Positions 48,753 to 60,686 of a stretch of DNA of 64,000 nt are shown here, piece by piece. This DNA comes from Asterella californica (lineage: Eukaryota; Streptophyta; Marchantiopsida; Marchantiales; Aytoniaceae), in assembly GCA_036924285.1 (NCBI GenBank), contig JAYKYS010000005.1:29486001-29550000 (forward strand), in the 5' to 3' direction. A program made the position numbers and the translations under genes. Position 1 is the first letter of the stretch; the number at the start of each line of letters is the position of its first letter. The notes under the pieces are model-generated. The model saw nothing but the letters and a program-made list of their open reading frames with translations. It searched no databases and was not told the DNA's origin.

Positions 48753-49088
48753 GGGTTTCACAGCCGGTCCGTCCGCCCCCTCTGTCACTTAACCGCCTGC
48801 TAATAAGACAAAATACTTTACGTGACAAAACATCCCCCGCTTCCTTCGTAAAGAGCTACGCTTGCAATGGAATCGCCGTGCTATGAGTTAGCGATTTATC
48901 CGTATCTACCGGCTTTCCATTTCCTTTCGAGATTTCACAATGACTCCATCCGTTTCCCGTTTCTTTTCTCTATCCGGTTTTCACAAGGAATCCACCATAC
49001 GTCCGTTTCGCTACGGAAAAATATTCCCCCCTTCCTTTCCGGTTTTCACAATCGACGTAAAGCTATGCTAACGCATAGCAAAAACCGT
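48753..49088. repeat. Dispersed repeat with GCTATGC/GCATAGC palindrome, CCDC39-PWP2 copy
   Basis: GGGTTTCACAGCC at the left and GCTATGCTAACGCATAGC (49062-49079) at the right match the repeat at 13211. The middle is longer here and includes repeated TTTCACAA phrases. The rest of the 48080-49702 spacer between the two divergent genes holds no gene. Confidence 0.55.
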
Positions 49089-49205
49089 AACTCCCCCAGG
49101 ACCTGCGCATGAGTATCGCGATCCAGAACCGTAAGTCGTTGTGTGCCGGACGATTGTGCCGTTTCCGGGGATCACGTCTCGCTCCCGTCCGTCCGTCCGA
49201 CTGCT

Positions 49206-49220
49206 AAACCCTAACCCTAA
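49206..49220 (+). promoter_or_regulatory. Telo-box upstream of PWP2
   Basis: AAACCCTAACCCTAA is a double plant telo-box, about 485 bp before the PWP2 start. In flowering plants such boxes mark promoters of ribosomal-protein and ribosome-assembly genes. A short interstitial telomere remnant is the alternative. Confidence 0.55.
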
Positions 49221-49319
49221 GGTGGTGACAGGGTCTCTCTATGTGTCATAACCCCTCTCCAGTACACGGGAAAACAGTGAAGAAAAATGTCCCACAGAAG
49301 AACGCGGAAATGTAACTCA

Positions 49320-49325
49320 GGCCCA
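49320..49325 (-). promoter_or_regulatory. Site-II (TGGGCC) element upstream of PWP2
   Basis: GGCCCA on the plus strand is the site-II element TGGGCC on the minus strand, 100 bp downstream of the telo-box. In Arabidopsis, TCP factors bind this motif, and it commonly accompanies telo-boxes. A six-base match alone is weak. Confidence 0.35.
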
Positions 49326-49702
49326 TCGATTTTAGTTTTGATCGATTCTTTTACGGTTCAAGTTAATCGAGTGTGAGTATCGACCAGTATTGGTGTGAAG
49401 CTCAGAGATGCTTGAAATTGGTTGATGAAACAGATTCCTGAGGATTGGAAACGAAGTGAATTTCGTGACTCGTCAATCCCCGACAAATAAGAAGGCCTGG
49501 CTTGGCTAAACGATTATGAGAAGCAGACGTGGAGATTGGAGGAAAACAGAGATAGGGAACCAGTAAATAGCAGTTGAGCACATCAGCGCACAAGACAGAC
49601 ACCGAGGAGACGTGAGCTATTTATTAGTCATTAGATAGGAAAATGGAGGATTGAAAAGGCGGAAGAATCTGCAGCCTGCAGGAGGAGGTGTAGTCAGCAT
49701 CA

Positions 49703-52700
49703 ATGCAGTTCAAGGAGAGTAATCTGCTAGGAGCGCCCTTTAGGGGAGGTTCGCTAGCATGGGCTTCTCCCACTCAGTTGCTCGTACCTCTGGGATCGCG
49801 CATTGCACTGACGGACATGAAGCTCTCCGAGAGCAACACCTTGCCCGGCCAACATTCGGGATATGTTGCGCGAATGGCTGTCTCACCCGACGGTGTTTTG
49901 ATGTTGTCCGTTGACACTCAAGGCCGGGCCCTGCTTTTCAACATCAAACGTCGTCGCTTGTTGCATAGACTCAAATTCAAGGGTCCGGTCACCGCAATCA
50001 AGTTCAGTCCTGACGGGTCCATGTTCGCCGCGGGAGTTGGGAAACTCGTCCAAGTGTGGCGTACTCCAGGGTATAAAAGGCAATTCTGTGCATTTCACCT
50101 ATTGAGGACATTTACCACCCACGACACAGTCTCTTGCTTGGACTGGAGTCCTGACAATGACTGGGTTATCGCGGGGACCAAAGATCTCGTGTGTAAATTG
50201 TTTTGCCTTCACAGATTACCCGCTTATCATCCCGTCACTCTCACAGGTCATCGAGACAGTATTGTGGGCGTGTTTTTCATAAAAGATTCGTCTACGGATT
50301 CCGTCACTGGTGCTTATTCAGTATCTCGGGACGGGGCTCTTTTCCACTGGAAATTTCACCCAGCATCTCCAGAAACACTCGCTTCTTTAGCAGCTTTACC
50401 TGACGGAGCCTTGGACGAGCTTCCAGAAGATGATACTCAAAAAGTTACTATCGCAGGAAGCAAGACGAATGGAAAGGATTCCAGCAGTAAGGATGATCCT
50501 GACGATGATGATTTCACAATTTTGCTGAATTCTGATGAAGGGCAGGATGGTAACAGTGAATCAAAGAAGAAGAGGAAGGGTAGATTGGTAGAGCAGGCAA
50601 GAAAGAAGAAGCAGAAAAAGCTAAAGCAGGACGAAGAAGAGAACAAGAAAGCAAACGTGTCTGGTGACAATGCAGATGGAATTGGTGAGATGGTCACCGG
50701 AGAACCAGAAGAGGCTCCAGTTACCGCAGATCAAAGGAAAGAAGCGTTCATGGAGGACCCGTTGAAAACTGAGGTTCTGGAGAGGAGAAAGGAATGCACT
50801 CGTTTAGACAAAGGGCAGTGGGAATTAGTGAAGAAGGATTTTTTCTTACAAATGACGACCGTCAGCTCCTGCTCCTACCACCCACGCCTCAGTCTCTTGG
50901 TCGTTGGTTTCGCCACGGGCACTTTCGGTCTCTATCAGCTACCAGAATTCACTTGTCTTCACCTTCTGTCAATATCAAGGCAGAAGATCACTTCCGCAGC
51001 ATTTAACGAAACAGGGAATTGGCTAGCATTTGGATGTTCCAAACTGGGACAGCTGCTTGTTTGGGAATGGCGATCCGAAACCTACGTTCTGAAGCAACAG
51101 GGACACTACTTTGACGTGAACTGCGTGGCTTATTCTCCTGACTCGCAGCTTTTGGCTACAGGAGCAGACGACAATAAGGTCAAGGTGCGTTCTGGGAGCT
51201 GAATCTGAGGAGGGCTCGTAGTTTCGTGATATGTGTACTTGATGCTGGCGATGACCGTGTGTCCGATATCACCTCCACGAATGCTGAACCTAAAATTGTT
51301 CGAAGCCTCGTTCCAAGACTTATACTACCTTTCTTTCTTCTCATGTTTCAGGTTTGGAACACGTCAACAGGTTTTTGCTTCATAACCTTTACCGAGCACA
51401 CGAACGCTATCACTGCAGTTCTTTTTCTGTCAGGCAACCGTGCTGTCGTGAGTGCGTCACTGGATGGGACTGTGCGGGCTTTTGATTTAATGCGTTACCG
51501 AAACTTTCGAACTTTTACCACACCTGCTCCAACTCAGTTTGTGTCGCTTGCCGCTGACCAAAGCGGAGAGGTGATTTGTGCAGGCTCGTTGGATACATTT
51601 CAGGTATGTCCAAGGCTTCAACGACATTCAGCAGTATTATCGTTAATCGCCAAGTATCTTTACAAGCCCAAATCCCTGGCGAGAAAGCTGTTAGAATCTT
51701 CCCTTCCTGTGCTTTCTGTACGTCTGGTATCGTCCTTTGATCTGCCGAATTTGAGTCCGGTGCTGATCGTGGAAGGCTGTGTGCAGATTTATGTGTGGTC
51801 GATGAAGACAGGCAGGCTTTTGGACATGCTGAGTGGACACGATGGCCCGGTTTATGGCCTGACGTTCTCCCCAGTCGATGTGAGGTTCCTTCCATACCAC
51901 GTTCTCAACCATGTAACGTTAGAGAGAGCTCCGATTTTGCAGTTTTAAGACAAAGGTTAGTTCTGAGTACTGAAACAAACGAAAATGGTTGTGGTACAAT
52001 GGAGCAGGAACTTCTAGCTTCATCCTCGTGGGACAAGACTGTCAGACTGTGGGATGTCTTCAAGGGGAAGGGTGGCGTAGAAACGTTTACGCACACGCAC
52101 GAGGTTTTGGCGCTGGCCTATCGGCCTGATGGGAGACAGCTTGCTTGCACTACCTTAGATGGCTCGATACATCTGTGGGATCCCTTGGAAGGAGTTCTTA
52201 TGCACACCATAGAAGGACGCCGTGATATTGCCGGTGGAAGGCTCATGAGCGACAGGAGAACAGCTGCAAATTCGAGCTCCGGGAAAGCTTTTAACACCAT
52301 TGCCTACACTGCGGATGGAAGCTATCTTCTAGCAGGGGGTACCAGCAAGTATATCTGCTTGTATGACGTCGCCGAGCAGGTAACCTTCATACAAATGTTT
52401 CTAGCAACCACCACTCACTGTGGAGGCTACACATGTCATCATCGTTTCGTGAGAAAAGTGAAGTTGAAGCATCGCCTTGTCCTTTTGGCATCATTATTGG
52501 TGTTACGTCGCGCTCGATCTTCTGTGATCCATAGTTACGATGCAGTGAAAACGATTTTCCACCTGCACCTTCTGACGGGAATGGGCTTATGTTCTAGGTG
52601 CTATTGCGAAGATTCCAAATCTCCTTTGACAAGTCCCTGGACGGAGTCCGCAACATGTTGAACTCGAAGAATATGACAGATGCTGGTCCTCTGGACTTGA

Positions 52701-53992
52701 TCGATGATGAGAACAGCGACGAGGAAGGCATTGAACTTGTAGGAAAGGGACAGGGACTACCTGGAACTTCCAAGAAAAACGCCAGAACGTCCGTTCGGAC
52801 AAAGTGCTTACAGATCGCACCAACAGGGCGATCATGGGCAGCCGCAACTTGTGAGGGTGTACTCGTTTTCTCTCTGGACGACGACTTAGTCTTTGATCCT
52901 ACAGATCTTGACATGGATGTCACTCCAGAGGTAAGCTGTGTGCTGTCGGTAGCTGTGACCGACCTTCGCACTCTATTAGGATGTTTCTAACTAGATGGTT
53001 CTTCAAATCTGTGACAAATGTGAAACGGCTGGATAGAATGTATCACTGGCGGCTTGATTACTGATGTGTCAGTGCCCCTGACTGGTGCAGGCTATCGAGG
53101 AAGCGCTGCTGAAAAGCCAATACTCACGAGCCGTTGTACTTTCTCTTCGTCTGAAAGAGATAAATATTATTCGGAGGAGTATCGAAGCTGTGCCTTTGAA
53201 GGACATTTCCACCGTTGCTCGATCCATTCCTCTGACGTACTTGGGCACACTTCTAGGAGCTGTAACTGGCTTCTTGGAGAGTTCCCCGCATCTCGAGTTT
53301 TTACTGGAATGGTGTCAGGTACTACCTATCCTTGGACCTGCTTTGACTGAAAAATCTCAGAAGGAAGTTACTCTGTCGATCTATCTAATTCGTTTCGGAA
53401 AGCTCCAAAGCCAAAGTGGAGTGGAGTTGCAGTTACACAGAATGTACTCACACACAATCCATTGCATGTCGTAGCCTTTCGACCATAGACCCCGCGCTCT
53501 GGCTGGGCGGCCGGCTATAGACCGGGATGGGTTGAGCAGAAGAAACAGTATAAAAGGCACCACCTGGGAATGGGAAGACATACTCACGTAGAGAGACGCA
53601 CTACCGTGAAGGACATTGATCCTTACCTTTCAACTTTCAGCTAAGAAGATTTAACTAGATCATCGCTACAAGCACTTTTGTCGGGCTGGCCCCCAAACGA
53701 GTTGGACAACGAGGCAGCTGCATTGGGTTTAGGTAGAGAGAGAGAGAGAGAGAGAGAGATGTTGTACTGATGACGAGTTGTGCCGCAGGAAATTTGCATT
53801 GCCCACGGACGAGCTATCATGACGAAAAACAAAGAGTTGTTGCCTCTTTTGAGATCCTTGCAAAAGAGTTTGACGAGGATGCATGAAGATTTGGCAAGCG
53901 TTTGCTCTACGAATCAGTACCTTTTGCAATACGTTTGCTCTGCACCACCGCTGGCGCGGCACCCTCCTCAACTCATGCTAGCAAGTCAGTAA
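49703..53992 (+). CDS. PWP2: PWP2/UTP1, WD40 subunit of the small-subunit processome
   Basis: PWP2 (UTP1) is part of the UTP-B complex, which binds the 5' external spacer of pre-rRNA in the nucleolus and is needed for 18S rRNA maturation. Seven exons join with GT/AG borders, all in phase 0: 49703-51184, 51352-51603, 51787-51879, 52008-52379, 52598-52930, 53091-53318 and 53789-53992. This gives 987 residues, close to the human and yeast proteins (about 920). WD repeats begin with GHSGYVARMAVSPDG-type blades near residue 50. A Lys/Glu-rich acidic insert lies at about residues 245-350. Further blades include SWDKTVRLWDVFKG and AGGTSKYICLYDV. The last 143 residues are the UTP12-type helical domain (AIEEALLKSQYSRAVVLSLR to the stop). 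No break was found. It diverges from CCDC39. Confidence 0.93.
53735..53759. repeat. (GA)n microsatellite in the last PWP2 intron
   Basis: About 12 AG units lie just before the acceptor of the last exon (53788). Confidence 0.9.
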
Positions 53993-54876
53993 AGTTATGA
54001 AGAACAAGTCTATCTGGTGCTGATGGAAGAAGTTACCCTTCAGTATTTCATCAAGGACGAAATGTCCGTGGGCTATTTCGTTCCCTTGGCGCCCTTTCTA
54101 GCGTTTCTACCGTTGTTTTAGGTACAAGTTATTTCAGAGAGACCACTCACACTGGTATTTCACTGAAGTACTAGTTGATTCATGGGAAGTACTTGTGCGT
54201 TTAGGGATATCAGAATGGGCTGATGTGATGATGTGCATGTTTCCATTGAAAATTCTTGAACCCAAACTTGTCTTCTAGGGTGCTTACACTATCACGGGTG
54301 GTGTTATTATCGTTGCCAGATTTTGTCCAAGAGCAAAGCAAGGCTGCAGTTGAGTTGCGGAAGGAAGGAAGAGCGCCAACGGTACTTGAACCACGGGTCG
54401 ATACATCCACTCACTCAATTTTGTATCAGAGGACTCATAGAGTCATGTATAATATATTATTCTTCACAAGTCTACGACATGTGCGAGTGAAACGAACTGG
54501 AGTTTACCAAACACGATTCTTGCATTCATTGCACCGGTCATTCGGCGTCTCCCGTTCTGAGTAGCTGACTTTTATCAGTTTAGACCTTTAAGCTTAAGCC
54601 TCGTCACCACTACCCAGTAGTGAAGTCAGTCAGCCAATCCATGCGGCAGGCACGAACAGGCTGAGAATTATGCTCCGCATAATTCTCCCTCCGCTCCCAT
54701 AAGTAGTCTCGCATCATCTCTGCGAGTTTAGCTCTGAAGATTATTGCCGTCGTGGTGCGGGTTCTAACTACTAAGTTCGGCTAGCTGGTTATCGGAGAGG
54801 ACGGGTCAGGCTAGTCAGTCGGTCGTTCAAGAGTTTGGACCAAAATGCCGAATCACGAAGGCTTGCGGATATGGAG

Positions 54877-55215
54877 AATGGCTGCTTGTTGTCCTTGTGA
54901 TCATACCCGCTTCGATCTTCGTAAGGATAGAGCAGGTAGGTCTAGTGCGACGCGGTGCAGCTCAAAAGTTTGTTGCCCTGCCTCAAGATCCTCTGCTTCA
55001 AAACCGAATCACACTCCCACAAATCTTCAGACCTGCTAAAACCTCAAGAATGGCTGCTTGATGTCCTTGTGATCAAACCCGCTTCGATTTTCGTAAGGAT
55101 AGAGCAGGTAAGTGTAGTGCGACGCGGTGCAGCTGAAAAGTTTGTTGCCCTGCCTCAAAATCCTCTGCTTCAAAACCGAATCACACTCCCACAAATCTTC
55201 AGACCTGCTAAAACC
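54877..55215. repeat. 172-bp tandem duplication
   Basis: AATGGCTGCTTG recurs at 54877 and 55049. Both units run through CGCTTCGAT, GATAGAGCAGGTA and GTTTGTTGCCCTGCCTCAA to CTTCAGACCTGCTAAAACC, with few differences. The rest of 53993-56327 shows no gene apart from the hairpin at 55364. Confidence 0.9.
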
Positions 55216-55363
55216 ACCAAATCAGTACAGCGCAGAACGCCTCAGGTAGCACAGCTGAAATGCATAGTCTACCTTATGCCACTCAACTGGAAATCACGGG
55301 TGGAGGGAGTGAGAGTGTATGTCTCCTTGTGTTCATTTCAAAGTCCGGGTCTCTCTATATGAA

Positions 55364-55400
55364 CTTGTAAACCCTTGCCTTCTGGGCAAGGGTTTACAAG
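55364..55400. repeat. Perfect 16-bp inverted repeat with 5-nt loop
   Basis: CTTGTAAACCCTTGCC (55364-55379) pairs exactly with 55385-55400. The right arm is followed by a short direct repeat of GTTTACAAGTAGCCCGAAGC. Confidence 0.85.
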
Positions 55401-56327
55401 TAGCCCGAAGCGTTTACAAGTAGCCCGAAGCGTTGCCAAAGCCTTTCCTTGCTTCTTGCCCTAGTACACTAGTTTTGATGATTTCAGATTTTCTTCAGTT
55501 ATATAAGTTTAAACGAAACTGCTCGAAATTTAGCTTATTGTTAAGCGTGTAATCTAAACAAGAAACGTCGACCTGATACTAGCTTATAGCATCACGTGAT
55601 TCCACCGAAAGAGAAAAAACGACAGCATGTGAAGTTTCTTTGAACTTTTGTCGCAATCCAGTCAAACTTAATGAAGTGACTACGCGTCAGCCGGGACCCG
55701 AGTACGGGTACCGGGGGTTTAAGCGTACGAAGAGTAACAGCACGGGAGAGGCTCGCGAGACGCAAGAACTAGGAACCGGATAACAGAAGGAAACACATCG
55801 CAGCGGAAGGTCAGGCCAAGAAGCCAAGAAGCTTGATTCCTGGACGAGTGTGAAAAGAGAGAGTTATGGACGTGATTACTCTTCCTGAGCACCTGGATAC
55901 AAATCAACTGCATGTACAAATCTAGAGCGGGCGATCTATACGCCGAGAAAAAGCGTGGGACCCCAAATCTTAAGTAGGAAAGGGAGGGCCACCAGCGGGT
56001 GACACTCGCTCGCACTCTCGCTCTGTATCATCCATGCAGTCTGTGATGGATATTACTGTAGCGAGTTTCGTTGCCTTTTGTTGACAACATGAGCGTGTCG
56101 TTAATCTTCGGCATGCGGGCAAACTCCTCGTGCCACACAGACCCCGTAGTGGCGGCTAGTCTCCCAGTTCTGCAGTGCCTGCGTGCCAGTCAGCCAGCCA
56201 GCCAGCCAGCTATGGAGTGTAACGTTGATGGATTGTACGTCGTATAATAGCTGGAACTGAAAGAAAGAAAGTTTTTCGGGTTTCCTGGAACAAAAGAAGA
56301 CTTGTTTCCTGTTTCTCTTCCACCATC

Positions 56328-57706
56328 ATGGCAGCAATGAATCTTGCAAGCTTTCATCCTTTGGGAGCGGTCCCAGCAGTCGCAGGTGCTAAACTCGCTG
56401 CTCGTCCGCAGCTTGTTTTCCAGCCTGTTAGCAGAAGATTTAGGTTGGTGTGCTGCAGGGCTTCCAGTCAGCGCGTGAGCTTCAGAGGCAGCGTGGACAC
56501 GGACCTGGCTTTGCGGGAAATCAAAGATGTGAGTGACGAGGCCTCTTCTTGTCTTTGGATGGATGGGTATATTCAAATGGTTGGTACGTTAGCCCGCCCA
56601 AACTGGAGAATTCTCAAGATGATAGAATTTCTCGTTTCCTGCCTGCTGCAGGTGCCATTCGAGCAATATATGAGTGCGGATGACAGGATTTTCAACGCTC
56701 TGTTCCCTGACAAGAAACGCCGTCAAAGGCTTAGCGATGTACGTCGAACTCCAACCTAATCCTATATAGTTTTTCTTCTAGTTGTTGATATTTGGATCCA
56801 TCGATTGCCATGATGACCACTGATTAAGCAAAGCAAAGCGAAAAAAGTTGACCGGCCCACTGACGGTGCAAATTTCAGGAGGAGTGGCGAATTTTCATGC
56901 TACCTCTCGAGTTTTTCTACGTATCAGTCAGACCAGTCGTGGATATGCGCGTCAAGTTACAAGATCCGAAAGCTGGTAAGCTCGCCAATGGAAGAAGTGT
57001 GTCGAAGTTGATCACTTTGGAAGCGGTACGTGGTCTCTCTTCGGAGTCTCTTGGTAGCAGTTTCTTTTTCTTCTGTTTTGAGGGTTGCCGAATTGGATGG
57101 ATTGTGAGTCAGATTATCTTCCGTGCTTTTCTCAAAAGTTCTACCGTTTTCTCTTTCGTCTGGTCTGATTTTCAGACGAGGTGGGAGGTTCAGGGACTCG
57201 ACTACACGGTCAAGCCGGAAGATTTCAGCCTCGGAATAGCTGGGACTTTGTATCCCGAGAGGGGGCAGTTCGGTCCGAGGCTTAAAGGTCGAATGAATCT
57301 GTCGGTGGATCTCGCAATTCCCTCTTCTCTGGCTTTAATGCCTTCAGCTGTAATAGAAAGCCTTGGCACTGCGGTACGTTTCTCTTTGTGACAGTAACCT
57401 TCTTCTGAGATTTTCTGGCCGCCTGTTGCTGGGGCTTCACGTCAGAGGACGAAATTAGAGCGGCCATGCACTACAAGCAGTTTTTTGATCACCTCACTAT
57501 CTAACGGCATGGGCATCAGAGTCTAGATAGAATGATGAACCGAGTGAGTGTTACTCCTGATCTGTGGCGAGGGCTGTGCAAAATCTGTGCAGGTGCTTAA
57601 CCAGTTATTGGAGGACATGAAGCACAGAGTGAACACAAGACTCCTGGAAGACTACCGAGACTATGCACTACAGCAACAGCGTGTTGGCAGGATATCTGCT
57701 GCTTAA
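56328..57706 (+). CDS. DUF1997 family protein, probably plastid-targeted
   Basis: Five exons join in phase 0: 56328-56528, 56652-56738, 56879-57025, 57176-57373 and 57593-57706, giving 248 residues. The first about 45 residues are rich in Ala, Arg, Val and Ser, lack acidic residues and end near RLVCCRA, as in a chloroplast transit peptide. The body follows the DUF1997 pattern shared by cyanobacteria and plants: VPFEQYMSADDRIFNALFPD, RLSDEEWRIFMLPLEFFYVS, a strand-rich middle, AIPSSLALMPSAVIESLGTA and a final LLEDMKHRVNTRLLEDYRDY helix. The fold may be a lipid-binding-like cup; the function is unknown. It is downstream of PWP2 on the same strand and separately transcribed. Confidence 0.8.
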
Positions 57707-58008
57707 GTAAGTAAGGGCCTCAAGTTATCAATCGATTCATTGATCAGCGACCAGAGGGGAAACGAGAGATTTAAAAGCTTAGCTTTGTACAAATGATTTT
57801 TATCCCAGGGCGAGGTGAGATGGAAGCTTGCCAGTGTATATAAAAACTTATGAGTAGAATTTGTGTTGCTCAACGGAGAAGGAAAATTCCAACTTCCAAG
57901 GTTTGATCTGACGTGTGATCTGGATTGTCGAGTCCAAACGGTTGTATCTGCCGGGAGGTTCGCTGGTTCATTCTGAACATTCTATACAGAAATCTTATTA
58001 GGGCGTCC

Positions 58009-58045
58009 CAAACATCTTACCTCTTCAAATGAGGTAAGATGTTTG
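58009..58045. repeat. Perfect 15-bp inverted repeat, 7-nt loop
   Basis: CAAACATCTTACCTC (58009-58023) pairs exactly with 58031-58045. It lies about 300 bp after the DUF1997 stop codon. It could be a 3'-end structure or a small repeat. Confidence 0.85.
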
Positions 58046-58769
58046 AGACGTTTACCCGTCCAAGGGGTATCGGTCCCTAAATGATTCTCGACGATATATG
58101 GAAATGACGGTGTCTGGTAGAGAAGGGAATCGGTCGAGATTAAAGAAGCTGGTGGTTTTTCGAGCTGGGGAGGTTTACCGCGTGCAGTCTTTCATGCACT
58201 TCTTCATCTCCTAATGTGTCGACCATCATGTCATCAGTTGGGAACTTGAGATACAAAATGCATTTCTAGTGAATCGATTGTAATGACATGACGGACACTG
58301 ATATGACTCCAGTTCTATATTTCAACCTTTAACTGATGTAAAGGAAAAATAAGCAGCATATATATATATTTATATATATACATGTATGTTGGGGTGTCAA
58401 AGTTGTAGGAATATATTCTTCGGACGGGCAAGGGAATATTTATTGTAACTCGACAACGGTCATTCCGTAGAGCTGACAGTGTCTAACATTGACAAAGTGA
58501 CTACATCTTATGGGCACGGGTAATTAAAGAAACATCTCAATGATGGCCGTGGTTCATTAACAGTATTTGTCATTTAAAGTGTAAATTGTTTCTATCTTTC
58601 GCATAACAAAAACTCTAGCATTGAAGGAGGGTGTTCATTGTGTGAAGTAGTGGAAAGATTTCTATCAAAAATGATTGATACATGCGAGAGGATGCATTCT
58701 AAGATGGTTTTTAAATCTAGAAAGTTAAAATTGAATATAATAATAATTGTGATGAAAATAAATTAGAAG

Positions 58770-58827
58770 AATTTTTAGAACCATATCACTCTTAAATAAA
58801 TTTAAGAGTGATATGGTTCTAAAAATT
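58770..58827. repeat. Perfect 27-bp inverted repeat, 4-nt loop
   Basis: The arms 58770-58796 and 58801-58827 are exact reverse complements around TAAA; each contains AACCATATCACTCTT or its complement. The surrounding 57707-60049 is AT-rich and holds no gene I can support. It also has a TATATA tract at 58355-58380 and the hairpin at 58960. Confidence 0.9.
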
Positions 58828-58959
58828 ATCAATTTTTTGAAGAGAACTCGTTTTCGTTTAAATGATAACTATTATGAAAAGATTGTTATTTACCTCGAGG
58901 AAGAAAAAAATTTTATAACATTTCATGGAAAGAGTTGAAGAACCACATTCAAGATAGTG

Positions 58960-59002
58960 CGAATTGATCTCAGTGCGATCGACTCGCACTGAGATCAATT
59001 CG
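58960..59002. repeat. Perfect 19-bp inverted repeat carrying the CAGTGCGA motif
   Basis: CGAATTGATCTCAGTGCGA (58960-58978) pairs exactly with 58984-59002, loop TCGAC. Variants of the GTGCGATC motif follow to about 59240 and form the array at 60985-61380. Confidence 0.9.
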
Positions 59003-60049
59003 TAATTTCAGTGCTTGATTTCCATAAAGCTCAATGCGATTTGAGTTCATCGAAATGCGATGTGCGAGCTCAGATCGCACTAGTCGCACTCCCAAGTAAG
59101 CACTTAGATGTCAATAAGATCTTTACAGATTGCACTCAGATATAGTCGTGCTCTGTAATGAACATTGAGGTGTTAGTGCAATCTCTACGGATCGCACTCC
59201 GATATAGACATCACACTTCTTAGTGCGATCTGCGAATATCACTTGAATCGTGTTTAAGGTGCTTGAAATTAACTCGCTCGAATCGTGTTTAGGATGTTTG
59301 AGAAAAGTTAATTTCGTGCAAGTGTTTTATTTTTGAAGATGGTCACTCAAAACGAAGAAGGACAAGAAGGAGTCGAGACGAAGCGATTATCAAGGGAAGA
59401 AGGATCGTATTATATATCTTTTTTTGTACACTATGATGAACCATCTCGCATTAAATGAGAGTGGATGGAGAAAGAAGATATACAGAGGACAGTGAGCAAA
59501 AATCAAGGAAGAAGCTTTGGATAAGCTAGGCTTGTTTATAGCACTGTCATTCGATTTTACACTGCTTAACGTATGTAACTTATCTTTAAATCCTTGTCGA
59601 TGATAACTTTATCTCTAAATCTTGTTCGTCATTGTAAGAGTCTTTGTCGTTGTAAGAGTATTGTGTGGTTTTGCTGTTGTGCTTCTTAGCTTCTAAAATT
59701 GCTGTTGTGTTTCTCTGCTAGTGTTGTTTTGCTCCTGCTACACAGGTGCTTGCGAGGGTTGCTTGTGGTTTTAGGGATGTGCTTCTCTGCTTATGTGGCT
59801 CTATTTTCGGTTCATAGTCTTAGGCTTTATTTTCGGTTTATAGCGTAGGTTAGCCTTAGGTCTCTAGGCTTGCGAGAGTTGCTTGTGATTTTGCTGTTGT
59901 GCTTCTCTGCTCGTGCTTCTTTGCTTGTGCTTCTCTGCTCGTGTGGGTAAACTTTATGACGAGGATTAGCTTTAGCTTTAGCGGTTGTTTGTTTGTTTTG
60001 ACTTTATGATTCTCTGTTTATTGTTTATGTTGGATTATGTAAAATTTAA

Positions 60050-60598
60050 TTGAGTCTTACGACGTGGAAACTTCAATTTTTTATGATCAGTGAAGAGAAT
60101 ATTTCGCTCAAAGTGGACTTAGTCCGAGAAGCTTTTGTGATACCAGCTAGCACTGTTGATATGCCTCCTCTCGTCAGACATATCAGGATTTCTGATTGGT
60201 TTTCAAATTATAATAAAGTAAGAAAGAGGTACTTCGCAAGAGAATGTGCTTACCCAAAATGGATATCAGTTTTTCAATGTCTTAACGCAGTATTCTTTGC
60301 TAGAAAAAGACTTAAGACAGTGACAGGTCAACTTGCATTGTTCGTAAAATCCGAAGTCTAAGAGATGGATGTGGATTATGATTTTGTTCAACTTATGATA
60401 GATAATTTGGAGGGAGAAATCTTACATCTTCAGAAGCGACAAACGAAAAAAGTAGGAACAATGGAGACTTTCGTTGGAATAACTTTGACTCATGTCTTCA
60501 TTCATCTTGGTCTCGCACGAGAAGAAAGAATCAAAGTTCCAGACAGCATTCGTCACCAAGTTGTACTTCAGCATTGTCTAAATTTAAGAAAAGTTTAG
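60050..60598 (+). pseudogene. Reading frame interrupted by one stop; transposon-like protein
   Basis: A frame of 103 codons (60050-60361) ends in TAA and resumes in the same phase one codon later (60365-60598, 77 codons). Together they read as one protein broken by a single stop. The first half is basic and aromatic (ISDWFSNYNKVRKRYFARE). The second half has a helix (LEGEILHLQKRQTKKVG) and THVFIHLGLAREERIKVP. The layout loosely resembles the N-terminal domain of plant transposon-encoded proteins that end in an IT-x-LC-x2-AGV-like helix. That link is weak. CAGTGCGATC-motif DNA lies on both sides. Confidence 0.35.
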
Positions 60599-60686
60599 AG
60601 CTTGACTTCTGTTTAGTGTATATTTTATAACCATCCGAGTTTAGTATATGTTTTATAACCATCTCCTATAAGAAAAGTTTAGAGTG

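Noticed and set aside
54256..54564. 102-codon frame after PWP2
   Set aside because: No domain, no promoter or splice context, and ordinary composition for intergenic DNA.
55040..55240. CRISPR-like spaced repeats
   Set aside because: The 172-bp units are only two and directly adjacent; this is a plant tandem duplication, and the window is eukaryotic.
55719..56015. 98-codon minus-strand frame upstream of the DUF1997 gene
   Set aside because: Low-complexity aromatic and Ser-rich translation, no recognisable domain, and in the likely promoter region.
58355..58384. TATATA tract as a promoter
   Set aside because: It is a simple AT repeat with no gene at a suitable distance downstream.
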